Position numbers and translations under genes: made by a program
Notes under the pieces: generated by a model
The model's input: the letters and a program-made list of their open reading frames with translations, nothing else
Database searches by the model: none
What the model was told of the DNA's origin: nothing
Assembly: GCA_030374765.1 (NCBI GenBank)
Contig: JARGXX010000068.1
Span: 1,364,001-1,428,000, forward strand
Direction: 5' to 3'
From: Agarophyton chilense
Taxonomy: Eukaryota > Rhodophyta > Florideophyceae > Gracilariales > Gracilariaceae
Length of the DNA stretch: 64,000 bases
Shown: positions 56,058 to 63,928 of the stretch, in pieces
How the letters are laid out: every line of letters begins with the position of its first letter
Numbering within the stretch: position 1 is the first letter of the stretch

Positions 56058-57392
56058 CATTTGCACGCATTCATGGCGTGTTTGTACTATGATATGGGTG
56101 CTTGTGAATGCTTTTCTAACTCTGCGTATATGGTAATGAGTAGATGCTCGGTAAACTGTCTCATTCAAGTTTCTATGTGCATTATAGAGAAAACGCAGAT
56201 GAGTTGTATGCATGGTTTTGTACTCGACACCTTCGAACTTGCCAATGCATTTGAAGACACTGCACATTTCCGATGCTGTTATCATTGCCAATGCATACTT
56301 GGTGCTTTGAAAGCGTTATCAAGCATAAGACTAACGAGTGGTGAGTCGAAGAAGAAGGGGGGTAGGAAGGTGTGGGGGGCGATGCTGAGGTGCAACGATG
56401 ATATGATCCATAACGGGGTCGCTGCGCACAATGGACAACCACCCTGGTTCCACAGCCAAATAAGAGGCGTGCGACAGAAGGTGCGCGCTTTTTGCGTTTA
56501 CAGTAAGGCTCGCGACTCGAAAGGCGACAAAGAGCCCCTCTGCGCAGCCGTGTCGGAGCGGGAAAGAGCGCGTCTATAATGGCAGGCAGACAGATGATAA
56601 GTGGATCACGACGGACGCGAAGGCATGGGCAGCGGTGCCGCCACTCGCACTGCAAACAAACACAGCTTGGAGGGGGTCGTAAGCGACGAGGCGCGTAGTT
56701 GGCGGATGGTTTGCTGACGTGCACAAAAAAGAGTCGGCGCTTTTTCATTGCGTGACTGCAACAACGCATCGCGTGTATGCACCCTTGATCTCCCTGACTC
56801 GGCTCCCACATGGCCCGTTTTTCTTCGTGCATTGCAAGCAAGTTACATGTGTGATACACAACCTGCTTCTCTTTCCACACCACCCGCCACCCGCGTGTGT
56901 CCTTCACAACCTTTTCTCCTCCTACTGTACAGTACCCGGTGCATGGCGAAAACGTCATTTCCTTCCAATAATAACGATAAAAAGTGGCGCAATTCAGGAG
57001 TTCGCTTCTACATTTCACCGAAATGTAACGAGAGCCCATTACAGTGCCTGCGAGCTGAACAGTTTGCCGCTACTGACATATGTAATCTCATGGCTTGCTC
57101 CCGTTTTGGCGCGAAACTGCGACCAAACGGAAACCCGCCGAGAAAAGCTACCCAGGTACGAAGGGTACGATTGCTACTTCGAAGGGTAGCAATCTACCCC
57201 TCGTAGATTGCTACCATACACTGCCGTCGCAACCCAATTTGATAGCCTTCTGCTTTTCTTCCCTGGCTCACGGCGAGCAGCATGGCGCGCGTGATCCAAA
57301 GTAGAGTATAGTCATCGAATCACACTGCTCAACACCACCACCATTCACCATCACCACTCGAGAGCCCAATCGATCGTGATAGCCGCACAAGC
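56058..57392. other. Intergenic, no supported gene; strong hairpin at its right end
   Basis: 1.3 kb between bZIP and dCMP deaminase. A 285-codon minus-strand open frame (57,039-56,182) has low-complexity Arg/Cys/Ser composition and no motif, so I do not call it. The hairpin at 57,185-57,215 is the only strong structure. Confidence 0.45.
57169..57215. promoter_or_regulatory. Nested inverted repeats upstream of dCMP deaminase
   Basis: GGTAGCAATCTAC (57,185-57,197), a 5-nt loop and GTAGATTGCTACC (57,203-57,215) form a perfect 13-bp stem. A third copy, GATTGCTAC (57,169-57,177), can pair with the first arm instead, so two mutually exclusive stems are possible. It lies about 180 bp before ATG 57,393. 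Its role is unknown. Confidence 0.5.
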
Positions 57393-58439
57393 ATGCTCAT
57401 TTATGTTTGCGGTCCGCTTCGTGCTGGCAAGAAAACTCTCGCTCGTTACCTCACTCAAACGCTCGGCTTTCTCGAGGTTGAAAACTCAGAAATCAATCAG
57501 CTGCAGCAATCGCGTGCGTCCACAAACCTTGTCTCCTCTTGCTGGCGAGAGCATATCGTCGCCGTCATCGTTTCAGAGCCATACCAAAACAAAGCTCTCG
57601 CGCATCTCCTCAGCCGCCCCTGGGTTCTAATTGTTTACGTCGATGGTCCTCTTCTGGCACGCTTTTATAGATTCCACCAGACTGCATCCGACTATCAAGA
57701 ACAGTGGCCTTCGTTCCGTGCTTTTCTTCAACAACAACATTGCCGCTCCAATATTCGTTATGATTCACACTACCTTCTATCCGCTCACAAAGCTCACAAT
57801 TCGCATGCGCAACAACTTCATCCCGAAGCTCCAAAGGGCATTGACATGGAACAACTCGAAAAGCTTGCACATATTCGAATTTTTAATGACTTTGAGTCTA
57901 TTCAGCAATTTCATCAAGCTCTATCCGAAATCGATTTCACAGACATGCGGCGATTGAGGCCCACTTGGGACACTTACTTTATGTCACTCGCCCGACTAAC
58001 AGCTCAAAGAACAAATTGTATGAAGAGGGGCGTAGGTTGTGTAATAGCCCGAGATCGAAGGGTGGTATCTACTGGATACAACGGCACTCCAGCTGGCGTA
58101 ACTAACTGTTTTCAGGGCGGATGTCCTCGTTGCAATCAGCAAAACGTGCGAGGAGTAGGCTTGGACCTTTGTTTATGTCTTCATGCTGAAGAAAATGCTA
58201 TAATTGAAGCTGGTCGTGAACGTTGTCAACGCAGTACTCTTTACACAAGTGTATTTCCATGCATTTTGTGCTCTAAAAAGATAGTTCAAGCAGGCGTTTC
58301 AAGAGTTGTTTTTGACACCGACTACGGAGCTGATGATGCTTCCGAAAAACTACTAAAGGCAGGAGGAGTCGTTATCGACAAGATCGTCGCAGATGAAGTG
58401 TGTGTTCGCGTTACGAGCCTGGCAAAAGTGGGTGCATAG
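57393..58439 (+). CDS. DCD1: Deoxycytidylate (dCMP) deaminase with N-terminal P-loop-like domain
   Basis: 348 residues. The enzyme converts dCMP to dUMP, feeding thymidylate synthase, in cytosol or nucleus. The C-terminal half is the zinc deaminase: RPTWDTYFMSLARLTAQR, then NCMKRGVGCVI, TGYNGTP, the zinc ligand and proton shuttle H264-A-E266 in CLHAEENAI, and P289-C290-x2-C293 (PCILC). The N-terminus carries a Walker A-like G7-x4-G12-K13-K-T and an NMP-kinase-like stretch. The yeast Dcd1 enzyme has a similar N-terminal extension before its deaminase domain, unlike the short animal enzymes. The ATG at 57,393 opens directly into the P-loop. The gene is convergent with Yippee, 100 bp between stops. 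I see no frameshift or intron. Confidence 0.93.
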   Translation: MLIYVCGPLRAGKKTLARYLTQTLGFLEVENSEINQLQQSRASTNLVSSCWREHIVAVIVSEPYQNKALAHLLSRPWVLIVYVDGPLLARFYRFHQTASDYQEQWPSFRAFLQQQHCRSNIRYDSHYLLSAHKAHNSHAQQLHPEAPKGIDMEQLEKLAHIRIFNDFESIQQFHQALSEIDFTDMRRLRPTWDTYFMSLARLTAQRTNCMKRGVGCVIARDRRVVSTGYNGTPAGVTNCFQGGCPRCNQQNVRGVGLDLCLCLHAEENAIIEAGRERCQRSTLYTSVFPCILCSKKIVQAGVSRVVFDTDYGADDASEKLLKAGGVVIDKIVADEVCVRVTSLAKVGA

Positions 58440-58539
58440 AGTAAGCGCTCAAACGTTTCATGTAACACTCGCCTCTTGTGCACTGGCAGTCCCAAAGCCC
58501 CGGACTTTGTTCTTCCTGTTTGCAGTGCGCAACCTGATC

Positions 58540-58881
58540 CTAGTACCAATCCCCTTTTCTCTCCAACCGGATTTTCTCAAGAAGTACGCGACCTTCCTTG
58601 TACTTTTGGCTCTCTTCTTTCGCTTCCAAATACTTCCAACCGAGAAGTATGGAGCACGCTTTACATCTCAAGTCAGCCACTTTGTGAATACCGGAAATCA
58701 GCTGGCGATGTTCAATTGCTCCTTGATATGTGTTGATAGCCTTCTCAAACAGAAATGCCGTGCCAAGGCGTCCTTGGAAGCTCTTTGAAATTACCTGGCC
58801 CTCATCGGCAAGCTCCGCACCGCATGTGGAACAAGCGTAAATGCGTTTTGACGACATAAACTGAAGAAACACCCTTCCCAT
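58540..58881 (-). CDS. Yippee-like zinc-binding protein
   Basis: 113 residues, full length for the family. Zinc ligands C17-x2-C20 and C73-x2-C76 have the canonical 52-residue spacing. The hallmarks ISKSFQGRLGTAFLF, GIHKVADLRCKAC and LGWKYLEAKEESQKYKEG are all present. Start MGRVFLQFMSSKRIY equals the plant-type Yippee N-terminus, so ATG 58,881 is chosen. Yippee proteins are small, highly conserved eukaryotic proteins with a beta-tent fold related to the CULT and Mis18 folds. In yeast and animals one member works in the GID/CTLH ubiquitin ligase. The exact role here is not known. Tail-to-tail with dCMP deaminase. Confidence 0.95.
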   Translation of the reverse strand: MGRVFLQFMSSKRIYACSTCGAELADEGQVISKSFQGRLGTAFLFEKAINTYQGAIEHRQLISGIHKVADLRCKACSILLGWKYLEAKEESQKYKEGRVLLEKIRLERKGDWY

Positions 58882-59830
58882 TTGAAGATAGTTTGAATAA
58901 CACCGTTAACGCAACTGTGAATACAACAAGTCGTGCTTGGTACAATCTTGGTTCGTTTCGGTGCCGATGACGACTTTCACCGATGGCAGTTGGAGATAAT
59001 GTTGTGGATTCCGCTACTTTATTGCGTTGGGATTGGTGCTAGATTGCCACGCCCTGAATTCTCAAATGGAAAATGAAAACCCACTGAAAACGGTTTGCCG
59101 AAAGGGCAAGGATAAAAAAACAAACTCAATACGCTCAAACGAGACGATGCGGCTTGCATGCTATACATTACGCCACAAGACACAGGGGCAGATGGAAAAC
59201 TGAAAGAAGTCTGTCAAAGAGACTGCATACTGGCGCATTCTAATGTATCCCGCACTGTCCATTTCTTCGTTCAACTTGTGATACATAGTATGAACAGGAA
59301 GCAGTTCTGATGCAAACATCGACAGGGGCCCCGACAGATCGTTCCAACATGTGAAACGCAAACACTCAGAGCCCTCACTCCTCAAGAGTGTTAGGGAACG
59401 CGACGTTTTTGCCTTTTCAACTAACATGTCCAAGACACGGTACTACTCACAACATTTACATCTGTGCAGGCAATGGAAAATTCCATCGCTTTTCTGGCGT
59501 TACAGATACTCAAGGTATTGATGCACAGAAGGGCTCTCTCTTTCCCAACTTTATAACATTTAACAAACGCCCAATCGCTCGTAGTTGGCTAGGCCTCTCA
59601 CGTTTGAATGAATTATGGTAGGGTAACTTCTCGCAAATAGTATCAATATTTCTTATGCAATGCGTTCACTGCGTCAGCGCAAGGACTAGAGCGTTTGCAT
59701 GGTCTTGAGAAATCTTCTAAAACCGCGAAAAAACTCATTTGGATCTCTTATATCAGTGTCGTCAATGAGGTGGATGAAATGCGGGGGCAAATTGTGGTGA
59801 GAGTCAGAACGAAACAAGAACCACGGGGAT
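58882..59830. other. Intergenic; one doubtful minus-strand ORF (59,427-59,161)
   Basis: An 88-codon minus-strand frame from ATG 59,427 (MLVEKAKTSRSLTLLRSEG...) has ordinary protein-like composition with no recognised motif. I see no other support for a gene, and no RNA gene. Confidence 0.3.
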
Positions 59831-60187
59831 TCAAGTGGATGGAGGGAACCTCTTCTTTTGTGTTCTGGCATTGCTATGAGTACGTTGACCCCGAACCGGA
59901 AGCCGTTGCAAATGTCTGGAACCGCGGTACGATCTGATTCGAATAAGCCGTTGAATGTTTGCTTTCGTTTCCATTTTGAGATCGTTCCCCACGATATACC
60001 GCTGTTCAACTAAAGCATAGAGTTGACTAAGATGGTAAGGTCGTAGTTCGGATGCGTTTGCATTTGGGGTTGCACCAATTGCAAAGCACAGGGCGCGTGC
60101 CCGAGAATATCCTATTCCGTATACCTCCGTTAACGCAATCCAAGCTTTCTTGGCTTCAGGGAGATGGGTATTTAGAAAACGAGGCAT
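59831..60187 (-). CDS. rps13: Ribosomal protein S13, bacterial/mitochondrial type
   Basis: 118 residues, the usual length of uS13. N-terminal MPRFLNTHLPEAKKAWIALT leads into the helix-two-turn-helix segment (VYGIGYSRARAL). A central helix follows, then IQRLIRIRSYRGSRHLQRLP and the C-terminal signature LPVRGQRTHSNARTQKK that contacts 16S rRNA in the small-subunit head. ATG 60,187 is chosen; the longer frame begins at a non-ATG codon. The bacterial-type signature in a nuclear gene implies an organellar ribosome, most likely mitochondrial. I see no obvious long N-terminal presequence, so targeting must use the mature N-terminus or an upstream exon. Confidence 0.92.
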   Translation of the reverse strand: MPRFLNTHLPEAKKAWIALTEVYGIGYSRARALCFAIGATPNANASELRPYHLSQLYALVEQRYIVGNDLKMETKANIQRLIRIRSYRGSRHLQRLPVRGQRTHSNARTQKKRFPPST

Positions 60188-60751
60188 TTTTAGACTAGGT
60201 TCAGTATGTGAGAAGAAGGTTACGTGATGCGTCAAGGTGCAGGTGATGAGCGGTTTTGCATGCGAAGCAAAGAATACCGTGACTCCGAGCGGTTACGTAA
60301 GAGTGCAAAGCGCTTGCTTCCTACGAGCAGTTTGTGTCCAAGGTCCAAGGCTTTGTTTTCTGAGATGGCTCGCCGACGTGTAGAAGGCTCCCTTCGTAAG
60401 ATCTAGCTAGACACAGTTCTCCGTTCAACGTGTGTATAGTACAAGAGAGTTTGATTCTGAAATCTAGCTAGGTCTTGCGAGTGTCGCAAGATATTCAGAA
60501 TGGGAATTTTCACCACGCTCCGTCAAAAGCTTGTGATGGCAATGCGGGTCGGGCCAAAACTGTACCCTTGTTACGAAGCAATGGAACAAGATACCTAAAA
60601 ATGTTTCGGATCAAAGACAGTTGATCATGAGCAATGCTTCCTTTGCCTGGACAAGATACAAATGAAGAAGGATATTTTTGAATGGCACCCAACCATAACT
60701 GCTCCCGAGCACAGCGGCCGCCCAGCACATCTGCCACCTCAAGTACGAAGG
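60188..60751. other. Intergenic between rps13 and the PEN-2 gene
   Basis: No supported gene. Two TCTAGCTAG motifs occur near 60,403-60,411 and 60,461-60,469. The minus-strand open frame at 60,847-60,611 crosses the PEN-2 TATA box and is rejected. Confidence 0.4.
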
Positions 60752-60759
60752 TATATAAA
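60752..60759 (+). promoter_or_regulatory. TATA box of PEN-2 gene
   Basis: TATATAAA about 100 bp before ATG 60,862. Confidence 0.65.
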
Positions 60760-60861
60760 CAGACCGCCCATTTCTTCGTGGAACAAAAAGGGTAATCATC
60801 ATCTGTGTAGCAACTCTGTTAACGCTCCGTGACTTCGGCACGTTCATATCACTTGGGAATC

Positions 60862-61404
60862 ATGCCAGAGCCACCACCGCTAGTTCCCATGGACACTTCC
60901 CAGTCTGTTTTCCAAAATGTCACAAGCCCGTGGATGCAGAGTGCCTATTTGGACGAAGTAATGGAAGAGTCCGAAGAAATCCCACTGGACGATGTTAAGG
61001 ACCAAATATTTGACTCCGAGCAGCACGTAGAAGTGAAGGATGCACGCAAGGAAGAAGAACGCGAAGCGGAGCGAGAAAGACAGCTCGAGCTGGAATTGGA
61101 AGCCGACAGGGCCATGGATAAGTTAGAGGATGAGCGATTTAGGCTTTGTCGAAAGTATTTTGTGGTTGGCTGTTTTGGCTTACCACTATTACTATTCGTT
61201 AACGTCATTTACTTTATGGACGACTTCAGATCCGGGTCTGGTTCATTTCGTACAAAGAAATTCTTATTTCTCTCGCTTATAGTAGGAGTATTCGAATTAT
61301 GTCTTTGGATATTGTGGTTCACTGTGTTTCAGATTGTGGATGATGGCACCTTTGAATCGTTTAGCATCTATTATTCGAACCAACCCATTGGATATCTCGT
61401 CTAA
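60862..61404 (+). CDS. PEN-2 (presenilin enhancer 2), gamma-secretase subunit, with long N-terminal extension
   Basis: 180 residues. Residues 93-180 are PEN-2: LCRKYFVVGCFGLPLLLFVN (about 95-114), a loop with FRTKKF, a second hydrophobic segment (LFLSLIVGVFELCLWILWFT, about 135-154), then VFQIVDDGTFESFSIY and the C-terminal Ser-rich/Pro end. PEN-2 is the smallest subunit of the gamma-secretase membrane protease and activates presenilin by allowing its self-cleavage. The family is usually about 100 residues. Here 92 extra residues precede it, acidic at 31-60 and then a charged E/R-rich helix (62-92, KEEEREAERERQLELELEAD) that looks like a coiled coil. ATG 60,862 is the first ATG in frame after the TATA box. 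Confidence 0.85.
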   Translation: MPEPPPLVPMDTSQSVFQNVTSPWMQSAYLDEVMEESEEIPLDDVKDQIFDSEQHVEVKDARKEEEREAERERQLELELEADRAMDKLEDERFRLCRKYFVVGCFGLPLLLFVNVIYFMDDFRSGSGSFRTKKFLFLSLIVGVFELCLWILWFTVFQIVDDGTFESFSIYYSNQPIGYLV

Positions 61405-61983
61405 AGACTGGTCAGGGGTCAGATGGATGCCTCGTTTGCGGCATAGCTGGCTAAAGGAATACAGCATTACTAGAAACACCTCAATTTTCCGTTTCAATTT
61501 GTTTCATCTAGCTCAATGCTTGGCGAAGGTGGCTGGCTGTGAATGGGAAATTATTACTTGGCTGTAAAATCTTGCATGAGGCAAAATTGAGGCAATAAGC
61601 CAAGAATCAGTGCTGTTTCGTTTCTACGGCAATCCGAAACACAGGGCGAACGCAATCTGTATCCAGTAGAAAGCGAGGGCTATTCTGTGATGAGCGAACT
61701 GCTGGAACACAGTATTAGCCATGGACCAAGACACCATCATACATTTGGGAACCTCAAGAACTTAAATCGCATATGCTCGCAATTCGCTCGAAGATAGCGC
61801 GGATACGCCGATGTTAGCCATCTGAAGATCCCTGCATTCTATTGGCCACATTCTTGTTTGCTTGCATGATCTCTTCGCTAGCAAAAGCAAGTACATCCAA
61901 CCCAAGCAGGTGGCCTTTAAATTTCTTTGTTGCTTAACCTATACATAGTCCTGTACAATTGTATGGGATAAAAGAGATGTGTA
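61405..61983. other. Intergenic, no gene seen
   Basis: Convergent 3' flanks of the PEN-2 gene and the Tho1/NCBP3-like gene. Short frames only. Confidence 0.5.
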
Positions 61984-63129
61984 TTACGAGCCCAAGGCGC
62001 GATCCAAATCCAGCTTGGTCACCTTCTTTGTTTGAGCCTTGAGAATGGCCACCTTACGATCTTGATGAACACCCAGTGCTGGGCCATTTCGATTCTGTCT
62101 CTGTACATCCGGCGCATCTACATCCTTTCGTCGCTGTCGGCGACTGTGCTTGGCGTCATTTCCGCGTCGATTGGAAGTGAGTCGCCTTTTGTAGTGGATG
62201 TTACGGCTCCATTTGCTCTTCGGGTTTGGTAATTCTGGCCTCTTGTCCTTCTCTGTAGCCTGTCGAATCCAGATGGGAATAAGCTTATCACCCTGTTCGA
62301 AAGGTTTCCCACCACGCCATGTAAGTTCTTCGGTAAGGGTACCCTCCCCGGCAACTGCTAAGCTCATACCCGCACCCTCGCCATCATCCATTTTATCTTC
62401 CGGGGCATTTTCAACAATTTGATCCATAACCAACTGTTTACCATGCTCGGTGAGACCGCGTAAAGCCCTTCGCATCGTATGTTCGTCCTCGAAAGCAATG
62501 TTACAACTAGAGTCATTAAGCCACTCACACCATGACGGGCCATATTCTTTAAAGTGTCGAAGGATTTCACCAGTGCTGAGCAAGTCAACGCCAAAAACAT
62601 GAAGCACTTCCGGACGAGCAACTTCACCGACGGCAACATCGCGACGACGCTCGAGTGCATCATTACAAACATGAGCCGCTCCGACGAGCTCATGCGCCTT
62701 ACCGCCGAATCGATGGGTGCGTGCATCACGTGCGGCCTGTTCAGCATCGAAGGAAATCTGTTCCCCAAAGCGTTTCGCTCGCATCTCTCGTCTGCTTTTC
62801 TGATCGGGCGCTTGCGGATCAAAGCCAGAGGCGAACCCTTGACGTGAGTGCGCGCGACGTGCCCCTAGTACGTCAAGTTCTGTTGCGCGGGTCTTGAGGT
62901 CTGCGGCGCCGAAACGCGCGGCTCGGGCTGCGAACTTCTCCGAGGTTTGGTTCATTTGGCTTTGTAGACGGGACAGAGCCGTTGGAGTCGGCGCTAGGTC
63001 GAAGGTGATGGGGTTGATGGTGGTGGAGGCCTCGGGTTTCGAGTCGCCCATGAGTGGGACTTCCGTGCTTACTTGAGGCTCAAGTTTTGGTGGGTTTGAG
63101 GCTTGAACGGGAGAAGACGTCTGGGCCAT
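61984..63129 (-). CDS. Tho1/MOS11-like and NCBP3-like RNA export protein
   Basis: 381 residues from ATG 63,129 (the longer frame starts at GTG). Residues 65-145 hold three R-F-G motifs: AARAARFG (about 67-74), REMRAKRFGE (about 114-123) and DARTHRFGG (about 135-143). These are the A-x-R-x-x-R-F-G repeats of Tho1/SARNP/MOS11, which bind the helicase UAP56/Sub2. Residues 173-225 (PEVLHVFGVDLLSTGEIL, then EYGPSWCEWLNDSSCNIAFED) are the NCBP3-type RRM, whose W-L-N/D-D-S-S-C-N block is diagnostic. Residues 271-300 (WRGGKPFEQG...IRQATEKDKR) match the second NCBP3 block. The C-terminus is basic. Likely a nuclear mRNA packaging and export factor linking the cap-binding complex and TREX. The pairing of both modules in one chain is unusual. 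Confidence 0.78.
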   Translation of the reverse strand: MAQTSSPVQASNPPKLEPQVSTEVPLMGDSKPEASTTINPITFDLAPTPTALSRLQSQMNQTSEKFAARAARFGAADLKTRATELDVLGARRAHSRQGFASGFDPQAPDQKSRREMRAKRFGEQISFDAEQAARDARTHRFGGKAHELVGAAHVCNDALERRRDVAVGEVARPEVLHVFGVDLLSTGEILRHFKEYGPSWCEWLNDSSCNIAFEDEHTMRRALRGLTEHGKQLVMDQIVENAPEDKMDDGEGAGMSLAVAGEGTLTEELTWRGGKPFEQGDKLIPIWIRQATEKDKRPELPNPKSKWSRNIHYKRRLTSNRRGNDAKHSRRQRRKDVDAPDVQRQNRNGPALGVHQDRKVAILKAQTKKVTKLDLDRALGS

Positions 63130-63487
63130 GTTAAGGAGAGTGACTTCGAGAAACACTCAAGTTCCAGGATGGAAGTGAGGACAAGAGATGGAGATAAGAA
63201 GTGCTAGGCGACCTACGTCGACGTCGATCCGCGCGGACGGTTGGTCTCAACTAGGCGCTAGGCTGCGTCACCGTGACACCCCCTAACCGGCGTCTTATAG
63301 ACACGTGTGTACCCACGCGGCCGAAATACTGTAGACAGCCACCTTGGACCCGCAAAACGTAGCAGTGCGCCCTTGTTTGGGCTTCCACTGCCCCATCCCC
63401 GGCCCACCCCCACATGCTTCGGCTTCTCGTGTTTGCCAGGAATGCCACGTATTTCGTTATTCAAAGCCCAACTTCTAAAACGTGCTG
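63130..63487. promoter_or_regulatory. Promoter and 5' flank of the Tho1/NCBP3-like gene
   Basis: On the minus strand TATAAG (63,299-63,294) lies about 165 bp before ATG 63,129. The rest is non-coding and separates the gene from the tRNA on the other strand. Confidence 0.45.
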
Positions 63488-63495
63488 TATAAATA
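63488..63495 (+). promoter_or_regulatory. TATA-like element upstream of permuted tRNA-Leu
   Basis: TATAAATA, 42 bp before the end-to-end complementary leader ending at 63,537 and 50 bp before the first mature base at 63,538. Upstream TATA elements are common at red algal and plant tRNA genes. Confidence 0.5.
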
Positions 63496-63537
63496 TTGGA
63501 CAATTTCCTCTGGCATTCATCGGAACACCGCGCGCAA

Positions 63538-63628
63538 CGTTCAGGTCGTAGTATACTTCGTATGCGTGAGTTCGAATCTCACCGCTGTCAAAGGTTAAGG
63601 CAGCGTGGCCGAGTGGTCTAAGGCGCTA
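63538..63628 (+). tRNA. Circularly permuted tRNA-Leu(CAG): 3' half upstream of 5' half
   Basis: The 3' half (63,538-63,590) holds the end of the anticodon stem, the loop TTCAGGT with anticodon CAG at 63,542-63,544, stem CGTAG, a type II variable arm (ATAC-TTC-GTAT), T-stem GTGAG with loop TTCGAAT and CTCAC, acceptor strand CGCTGTC and discriminator A. An 8-nt linker AAGGTTAA follows. Then comes the 5' half (63,599-63,628): acceptor GGCAGCG, TG, D-arm GCC-loop-GGC, G26 and CTA. Joined, the halves give an 83-nt leucine tRNA with all seven acceptor pairs (one G-U) and anticodon stem CTACG/CGTAG perfectly paired. No T-arm follows the 5' half, so the normal order is impossible. Box B lies upstream of box A. 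Maturation should go through a circular intermediate. Confidence 0.92.
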
Positions 63629-63646
63629 AGCGGTTCAATATCCCGA

Positions 63647-63654
63647 TTTTTTTT
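63647..63654 (+). terminator. RNA polymerase III terminator of permuted tRNA-Leu
   Basis: A run of eight T, 18 nt after the end of the 5' half, preceded by the trailer CCGA that can pair with TCGG in the leader (63,520-63,523). Confidence 0.75.
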
Positions 63655-63874
63655 CGGCCTCAACCACATCCGATATCTACCATCATGAACATATCGCAGT
63701 AGGCTGTCTATTCAGTGCAACCGTCCTGGGCGATGCGAAATTACAAGACCTCGGTGTACTCTTCGTAGCTTTCTGATCTCTAATGTGGTCCATACTTGAA
63801 TACAAACAGCTCATCATTTCTACGTGTAGCAGCTATCATCGGCCCCAATACTACTCTCGGGCAACCTCTTGACT
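63655..63874. other. Intergenic, no gene seen
   Basis: Between the tRNA and the promoter of the last gene. Nothing recognised. Confidence 0.45.
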
Positions 63875-63882
63875 TATATAAG
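63875..63882 (+). promoter_or_regulatory. TATA box of the gene starting at 63,929
   Basis: TATATAAG, 47 bp before ATG 63,929. Confidence 0.5.
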
Positions 63883-63928
63883 CTTGCCCATCTGTCGTTT
63901 CCGTACAGCTCGCAGTACCACATCATCC

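Noticed and set aside
56182-57039. 285-codon open frame on the minus strand between bZIP and dCMP deaminase
   Set aside because: Composition is Arg/Cys/Ser-rich and repetitive, with no motif, no plausible promoter and a non-conserved look. It is most likely a chance frame in GC-rich DNA.
59695-59937. Plus-strand frame antisense to the end of rps13
   Set aside because: It is the shadow of the rps13 coding strand and its 3' flank.
60611-60847. 79-codon minus-strand frame upstream of PEN-2
   Set aside because: It overlaps the PEN-2 TATA box, has no motif and no sensible neighbours. Treated as chance.
63599-63660. Ordinary tRNA starting at 63,599
   Set aside because: The 5' half is followed within 20 nt by a T8 terminator and there is no anticodon arm or T-arm downstream. 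Only the upstream 3' half completes it.
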